From Bacteroidales bacterium (GTDB taxonomy: Bacteria; Bacteroidota; Bacteroidia; Bacteroidales; UBA932): 57,025 nt of DNA. The notes under the pieces were generated by a model that worked only from the letters and a program-made list of their open reading frames with translations, did no database searches and had not been told where the DNA came from. The position numbers were made by a program, and so were the translations under genes. Shown here in pieces: positions 52,175 to 57,025 of the stretch (position 1 is the stretch's first letter; every line of letters starts with the position of its first letter). The stretch is taken from positions 1 through 57,025 of the forward strand of contig JAEEVG010000008.1 in assembly GCA_016290835.1 (NCBI GenBank). The letters run 5' to 3'.

Positions 52175-54360
52175 AGTCTTTCGAAAGAAATGGCGAAACC
52201 GCCGCCCGGAGCCATCGTGACGGGAATCGTCCCGTCCGGTGTCACGGTCAGCTTCGTGATCACATAGGACTGCGGATTGTTCTTATAGTGGGCGTCCGGC
52301 GCATCGGCATAGAGGGTGGCCTCGTAGGTCCCGCTCTCCAGGAAGTCCAGTTTCAGATCGAAGTTGCGCGCCTCGGTATCGGTCACGCCGCCGCAGAACC
52401 ACTGTCCGCCGTCCTTGGCCTTGCGCGCCACCACGATGTATTCCATCGGCTCGGCGCCGAGGTAACGGCTCTCGCTCCAGTCCACCGCCACATCCTCGAT
52501 GAACTGGAATGCGTCCGGGAAGCGGCTGTAGTGCTCGGGGGTGTCCGCAGCCATCTGCAGCGGGGAGTACATGGTCAGGTAGAGGGCGAGCTGGCCGCAG
52601 ATCGTGGAGTTGACCCAGGAGTCGTTGCCGCACCACTCTTTGAGGTTCTGCTCGAAGATGCCCGGGGTGTAGTCCATCGGGCCGCCGTTCAGGCGGGTGA
52701 AGGGCAGGATGGCCGTGTGGCCGGGGGTGATGCCGCCGAAGGCCTGGTATTCCGTGCCCATCGCGGACTCGTTGCCGATCAGGTTGGGATACGTGCGGCA
52801 CAGGCCGGTCGGGCGCACCGCCTCGTGGGCATTCACCATGATGTGGTGCTTCGCGGCCTCGGTGATGCAGTAGAGGTAGTGGTTGATCATCCACTGGCTG
52901 TAGTGGTGCTGGCCCTGGGGGAGTATGTCTCCCACATAGCCGGACTTGACGGCGTCATAGCCGTAGCGGTTCATCAGGGAGTAGGCGTCTTCCAGATAGC
53001 GTTCGTAATTGCGCACGCTGGAGGAGGTCTCGTGGTGCATCACCAGGCGGATTCCCTTTTTGTGGGCATAGGCGTTGAGCGCCTCGATGTCGAAATCGGG
53101 GTAAGGCGTCTGGAAATCGAAGACGTGGTCCTTGTTGCAATTGGCCCACTCTTCCCAGCCGATGTTCCAGCCTTCCACGAGCAGGGCGTCGAAGCCGTGC
53201 GCGGCGGCGAAGTCGATGTAGGCGCGGACGTGCTCGTTGTTCGCGCTGTGGCGTCCGTTGGGCTTGGCGGCGGCGTAGTCGAAACTGTCGAGGTCGATGC
53301 CGGAGGCGTTGGTATAGGCCCAGGAGCCCGCGCCGGCGATCATTTCCCACCACACGCCCATATATTTGACCGGGTGGATCCAGCTCACGTCCTCCAGCGC
53401 GCAGGGCTCGTTCAGGTTGAGTACCAGGCGCGAAGCGAGCTGGTCCGTGGCCGAGGCGGCCACCTGGACGGTGCGCCAGGGGGTCTTGGCGGGCGTCTGG
53501 AGATTGCCCTTCCAGCCCTCGGCGTCCGGGGTCAGGTGCGCGTGCAGGGTGTGGGTCTTCCCGTCCACCAGCAGGTGCAGGCAGGGATAGTCCACCAGGG
53601 CGGCCTCGTGGATGTTGACATACAGCCCGCCGGGGGTTTTCATCTGCAGGGAGGTCTGTACACCGGAGGTGCTGAAGGGGGTCTGGCTGCTGTTTCCGCG
53701 CATCTTGTCGCGGAAATGTGCGCTGATCTCCGAAAGCCGGGTGCGGTTGTACTCGTATTCCTGGGTATCATAGTCCCCGGGGATCCACCAGGCCGTGCAG
53801 TCGTCCGCCATCGCGAACTCGGTGAGTTCCTCCTGGATCACGAAATGCACCATCGGCTGTCCGGCGGGGAACTCGTAGCGGAAGCCCAGGCCGTCGTCGA
53901 ACAGGCGGAAGCGGACGTCCAGCAGGCGTCCGCCCTTGGGCTGCTTCAGGTGGACCAGCAGTTCATTGTAGTGGTTGCGGATCCGGGATTCCTCGCCCCA
54001 GACGGGCTCCCAGACTTCGTCGAAGCTGTCCGTCTCCACGCCCAGCAACTCGAAGTCGCGGTCGAAAGCGATCGAAGGGGCGCCGTCCTCCTTGGAGACG
54101 GTCCCGTCGGAGTTGTAAGAGAGTTGTTCGGCCTTGACGACGCCCCGCAGGCGGAAGCCCAGGCGGCTGGGAGTCACGACCGGAACCCCGTCACGCTCAA
54201 GCGCGTAGCGGGGCGTGCCTTCTCCGGAGAGGTAGAAGGACAGGTGCAGCAGGCCGTCCGGGGAGCGGAGCTCCGCCTTGGGCATGGGGGTGGTCTCCGG
54301 GGTGGAGGTGCAGGCTGCCAGCAGGGCAGCGCAGAGGAGGAAGGTCAGGAATCGTCTCAT
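52171..54360 (-). CDS. GH97 alpha-glucosidase lipoprotein (SusB-like)
   Basis: A 729-aa GH97 enzyme. A lipoprotein signal (MRRFLTFLLCAALLAACTST, Cys near 17) places it in the periplasm or on the surface. The N-terminal beta-sandwich (about 28-290) precedes a barrel with LLVEGWNIGWEEW. The catalytic Glu residues are in MHHETSSSVRNYE (about 440), VNAHEAVRPTG (about 510) and NLIGNESAMGTEYQ (about 535). These three fit the inverting alpha-glucosidase branch, in which SusB uses Glu439, Glu508 and Glu532. The gene is coupled on both sides by ATGA overlaps to the GH13 fusion and malQ. Confidence 0.93.
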   Translation of the reverse strand: MRRFLTFLLCAALLAACTSTPETTPMPKAELRSPDGLLHLSFYLSGEGTPRYALERDGVPVVTPSRLGFRLRGVVKAEQLSYNSDGTVSKEDGAPSIAFDRDFELLGVETDSFDEVWEPVWGEESRIRNHYNELLVHLKQPKGGRLLDVRFRLFDDGLGFRYEFPAGQPMVHFVIQEELTEFAMADDCTAWWIPGDYDTQEYEYNRTRLSEISAHFRDKMRGNSSQTPFSTSGVQTSLQMKTPGGLYVNIHEAALVDYPCLHLLVDGKTHTLHAHLTPDAEGWKGNLQTPAKTPWRTVQVAASATDQLASRLVLNLNEPCALEDVSWIHPVKYMGVWWEMIAGAGSWAYTNASGIDLDSFDYAAAKPNGRHSANNEHVRAYIDFAAAHGFDALLVEGWNIGWEEWANCNKDHVFDFQTPYPDFDIEALNAYAHKKGIRLVMHHETSSSVRNYERYLEDAYSLMNRYGYDAVKSGYVGDILPQGQHHYSQWMINHYLYCITEAAKHHIMVNAHEAVRPTGLCRTYPNLIGNESAMGTEYQAFGGITPGHTAILPFTRLNGGPMDYTPGIFEQNLKEWCGNDSWVNSTICGQLALYLTMYSPLQMAADTPEHYSRFPDAFQFIEDVAVDWSESRYLGAEPMEYIVVARKAKDGGQWFCGGVTDTEARNFDLKLDFLESGTYEATLYADAPDAHYKNNPQSYVITKLTVTPDGTIPVTMAPGGGFAISFERL

Positions 54361-57025
54361 TTGTATTCTACGACCAGGGCGGTGCGGCCCGCCACGGTCC
54401 GGGGTTCAAAGGTAATGATTTCTCCGGAGACCACATCGCGTCCGGGCCCCTTCAGGCTGCCGGTGATCTCGGCATAGTCCGCCCAGGGGATGTCCCGCGG
54501 GACGGGGTTGTTGTTGAGGTAGACGAAGACCGTCTCGCCACTGTCGGCGATGCGCCAGTAGGCGTAGGTGTTGTCGCGGCTCAGGAAGTGCAGCGTGCGG
54601 CCGTGCTGCACGGCTTCGGAGCCCTTGCGCCACTGCAGCAGGGCGCGGACATAGTCGTGCAGGTCCTTCTGTACGGCATCCTGCGCCCAGTCCTGCGGGA
54701 ACTCCACGCGAAGGCCCCCGTGGCCCTGGCTCCGGTCACGCGAGACGACCATCAGTTCGTCGCCCGCGAAGACCTGCGGGTAGCCGCGCACGGTGGCGAG
54801 CAGCGCGAAGATGAGCTTCATCTTGTCGGGATCCTGCCCGACCACGTCGCCGATGCGGTCGGTGTCGTGGTTGCCCGGGAAGACCATCATGTTCTGCGGG
54901 TCGTGGATGTAGAAGTCGTTGGCGATGGAGTCATACCACTTGGTGATGCCCTCGTCCCAGCTCTCCCGGTTGGTGTTGATGCCCTGGCAGATGGCAGCCT
55001 GCAGGGCGAAGTCCATGACCGAAGGAAGGTTCGAGTCGAAGCCGTCCAGGTTGGGGTTGCCGGCCTGCCAGTAGGCCACCTGCGGGACATTGGTCGACCA
55101 GACCTCGCCGACGATGTTGAGCTTCGGATACTCGCGGCGCACGGCGGCGCACCACTGCGACATCGGCACTTTCTCGTTGTAGGGGTAGGTGTCCACCCGG
55201 AAACCGTCCAGGCCGGCCCATTCCGTCCACCACACGGCCCACTGCTGGAAGTAGCGCAGCAGGTAGGGATTGTCCAGGTTCATATCCACCATCGAGGTGT
55301 CGAACCAGCCGCCCACCATGTTCTCGCGGTCCAGTTGGGAGCAATAGGGGTCGTTCTGCGCCGAGAAAGCGCAATTGGAATGGGTGTACTCCGGCCACTG
55401 GTGCACCCAGTCGGCGAAGGGCAGGTCCTCCATCCACCAATGCTCGTCCCCGCAGTGGTTGGTGACCACGTCCATGATGACCTTGAGGCCGCGATCGTGG
55501 GCCTGCCGGACGAATTCGCGGTATTTGTCGTTGCTGCCGAAACGCGAATCGATGCGGTAGTAGTCGGTGCAGGCGTAGCCGTGGTAGGAGGAGGTCGGCT
55601 CGTCGTCTTCGAGCAGCGGGGTGTTCCAGATGGCGGTGAAGCCCAGGTCGGCGATGTAGTCGAGCTGGTCCTCGATGCCCTGGATGTCGCCGCCGTGGCG
55701 TCCGAAGAAGGCGTCATAGGCCGGATTTTCCTGCGTGTCGGGGGTCTCGTCGTTGGACGGGTCGCCGTTGACGAAACGGTCCGGCATGATCAGGTAGATG
55801 GCATCGGCCTGGCCGAAACTCCCGCGCCGGGCCGAGTCGGGCTCGCGCGCGTCCAGCCGGTAGGTCACGTGGAAACTGTCCCCGCCCTTGCTGAATACGA
55901 GACGGACGGGGCCCGGGGCGGCGTTCTTCTCCACCGCCACGTCCACGAAGAGGTAGTTGGGGCTCTCGGCGGGGTGCACACCCGTGACGCGCACGCCCCG
56001 GGCGCCCTCGGCGCGGACCGAGTAGCCGCCGATCCCCGCTCCTTGCACGAGCAGCTGGAGCGGCGTCTCCATCCCCACCCACCAGCAGGGCGGCTCGATG
56101 CGCGTGAGGCGGTCCTCGTCGGAAGAGATGCTCCAGGCCCAGGGGGCTTCCAGTTGCACGCTGATCCGGACGGTGTCGTCACCGGTGCTGCGCTCATAAA
56201 CGAGGGTGTTGTCCGCCGAGGAGAGCAGGCGGAATTCCGCGCCGTCGGCGCTCAGCGCCGGGTGGTCTTCCCGGAGCCGGGCGAGCCGGCGATAGAAGTC
56301 GGTCACGGCATTGGTCTTGCGAGCCGGGATGGGATCTTTCTCAAAGAAGGCGAAACGGTGGTCGTAGCCGAACTCCTGGCCGGTATAGATCAGGGGCTGC
56401 ATCTGCGGCAGGGTCCAGGCCAGCACGGTCATCGCCTGCCAGCCCTCGCCCATACGCTCGAATTCGCTGCCGCTCCAGGAGTTCTCGTCGTGGTTGGAGG
56501 TGAAACCCAGGCGTCGGGCGCCTTCGGGGTAGGTCTGCCGGTTCCAGTCCAGGTAGCGGACCAGGCTGTCGGCCCCGCAGCGTCCCTGCGCGATGTCGTT
56601 CAGCAGGTGGTGGAGTTTCCAGGCATAGGTGGTGTCGAAGCCCGCCTCGTGCAGCCAGGCCTCCTCGCCCTCGGCGAGGAAATAGAGCGGCCGGCCGTAG
56701 TCCTTGCGGAACTGCGGCAGGACGGCGGCCCAGAAATCCTGCGGCACCTGATAGGCCACGTCGCAGCGGAATCCGTCCACGCCCCGGTCCAGCCAGAAGC
56801 GCATGCACTTCTCCATCTCGGCGCGCATCTCGGCGCAGTCGTAGTTGAGCTTGGCGATGTCGGTCCAGTCGTATTCGACGATCGTATGGCCCTGCTCGTC
56901 GCGCACATACCATTCGGCGGGCTTCTCCGTGGCCCAGGGATGGTCCGGGGACGTGTGGTTGGCCACCCAGTCGAGCACGACCTTGAAACCCTGTGCGTGG
57001 GCCGCCGCGAGGAAGTGGTCGAAGT
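54357..57025 (-). CDS. Double GH13 alpha-amylase fusion (N-terminus beyond window edge)
   Basis: The frame is open to the right edge; 889 residues are visible with no start. It contains two GH13 catalytic domains in one chain. Domain 1 (to about 56200) has VLDWVANHTS, nucleophile Asp in GVDGFRCDVAYQVP, Glu in LYFLAEGEEAW and SNHDENSWSG. Its C-terminal barrel is followed by a cyclomaltodextrinase-type N-terminal domain (PPCWWVGMETPLQLLVQG). Domain 2 (about 55800-54600) has IYLIMPDRFVNGDPSND, DVVTNHCGDEHWW, Asp in GLDGFRVDTYPYNE, Glu in NIVGEVWSTNVP and FPGNHDTDRIG, then a small C-terminal domain. Both triads look complete. No stop or frameshift lies between them. It is the promoter-proximal visible gene of the starch operon. 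Confidence 0.9.
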   Translation of the reverse strand, partial: FDHFLAAAHAQGFKVVLDWVANHTSPDHPWATEKPAEWYVRDEQGHTIVEYDWTDIAKLNYDCAEMRAEMEKCMRFWLDRGVDGFRCDVAYQVPQDFWAAVLPQFRKDYGRPLYFLAEGEEAWLHEAGFDTTYAWKLHHLLNDIAQGRCGADSLVRYLDWNRQTYPEGARRLGFTSNHDENSWSGSEFERMGEGWQAMTVLAWTLPQMQPLIYTGQEFGYDHRFAFFEKDPIPARKTNAVTDFYRRLARLREDHPALSADGAEFRLLSSADNTLVYERSTGDDTVRISVQLEAPWAWSISSDEDRLTRIEPPCWWVGMETPLQLLVQGAGIGGYSVRAEGARGVRVTGVHPAESPNYLFVDVAVEKNAAPGPVRLVFSKGGDSFHVTYRLDAREPDSARRGSFGQADAIYLIMPDRFVNGDPSNDETPDTQENPAYDAFFGRHGGDIQGIEDQLDYIADLGFTAIWNTPLLEDDEPTSSYHGYACTDYYRIDSRFGSNDKYREFVRQAHDRGLKVIMDVVTNHCGDEHWWMEDLPFADWVHQWPEYTHSNCAFSAQNDPYCSQLDRENMVGGWFDTSMVDMNLDNPYLLRYFQQWAVWWTEWAGLDGFRVDTYPYNEKVPMSQWCAAVRREYPKLNIVGEVWSTNVPQVAYWQAGNPNLDGFDSNLPSVMDFALQAAICQGINTNRESWDEGITKWYDSIANDFYIHDPQNMMVFPGNHDTDRIGDVVGQDPDKMKLIFALLATVRGYPQVFAGDELMVVSRDRSQGHGGLRVEFPQDWAQDAVQKDLHDYVRALLQWRKGSEAVQHGRTLHFLSRDNTYAYWRIADSGETVFVYLNNNPVPRDIPWADYAEITGSLKGPGRDVVSGEIITFEPRTVAGRTALVVEYK

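Noticed and set aside
1-57025. tRNA, rRNA, riboswitch or CRISPR array
   Set aside because: I looked in the gaps and saw no cloverleaf, conserved rRNA segment, known riboswitch core or regularly spaced repeats.

Overview
The window (57,025 bases, GC-rich) comes from the chromosome of a Bacteroidota bacterium, most likely a GC-rich member of the Bacteroidales. The evidence is the recurrent TAnnTTTG -7 promoter box, an SdhAB/FrdAB pair of Bacteroidetes type, TonB with a short proline segment, fused SecDF, NfeD-FloA, a Bacteroidetes-type LptC cluster and a MalQ-GH97-GH13 starch locus. A family such as Rikenellaceae is possible, but I cannot fix the rank from sequence alone. No rRNA, tRNA or CRISPR array was seen. 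One REP-associated (Y1) transposase with its hairpin repeats is the only mobile element.

Left arm (1-20.1 kb): almost everything is transcribed leftward. A four-gene efflux operon (TolC-type channel, lipoprotein adaptor, two different RND pumps) sits behind a six-bladed-propeller lipoprotein. Both transcription units carry the same ECF-sigma-type promoter (TGTAAC, 16-17 nt, CGTCATA). Next come a DUF1295 membrane enzyme, a pyrimidine tract, two REP-like hairpins and the rightward transposase. A leftward envelope operon follows: coaX, an outer-membrane barrel, a TPR protein, lptC and a PpiD-type chaperone. The leftward mfd gene closes this arm.

Centre (20.1-34 kb): an AT-rich 245-base gap between mfd and ruvB holds three exact TTATCAACA boxes plus relatives on the other strand. 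A perfect parS-type palindrome lies 8 kb away inside mnmG, and leftward transcription gives way to rightward here. I read this as a candidate chromosomal origin region. Rightward genes are ruvB, frdAB (no membrane anchor gene), ybeY-mnmG, sufS-sufE-DUF59-folK, glyS and a ThiL-like protein that has lost most catalytic residues. hflX, tonB and ruvA run the other way.

Right arm (34-57 kb): a DUF5009 acyltransferase-like membrane protein is followed by a five-gene leftward operon. It encodes a beta-helix lipoprotein, a small secreted repeat protein, a VTC-type polyphosphate polymerase, a DUF4956 membrane protein and a DUF2490 barrel. A LytS/LytTR two-component pair diverges from it. Then come dnaE, secDF, nfeD-floA and a translationally coupled starch operon. 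The first gene of that operon, cut by the window edge, encodes two complete-looking GH13 catalytic domains in one chain, followed by GH97 and MalQ.

Most standalone promoters place the -7 box only 4-28 nt before the start codon, so many messages should be leaderless or nearly so. Several convergent gene pairs meet with 0-13 nt between stop codons.
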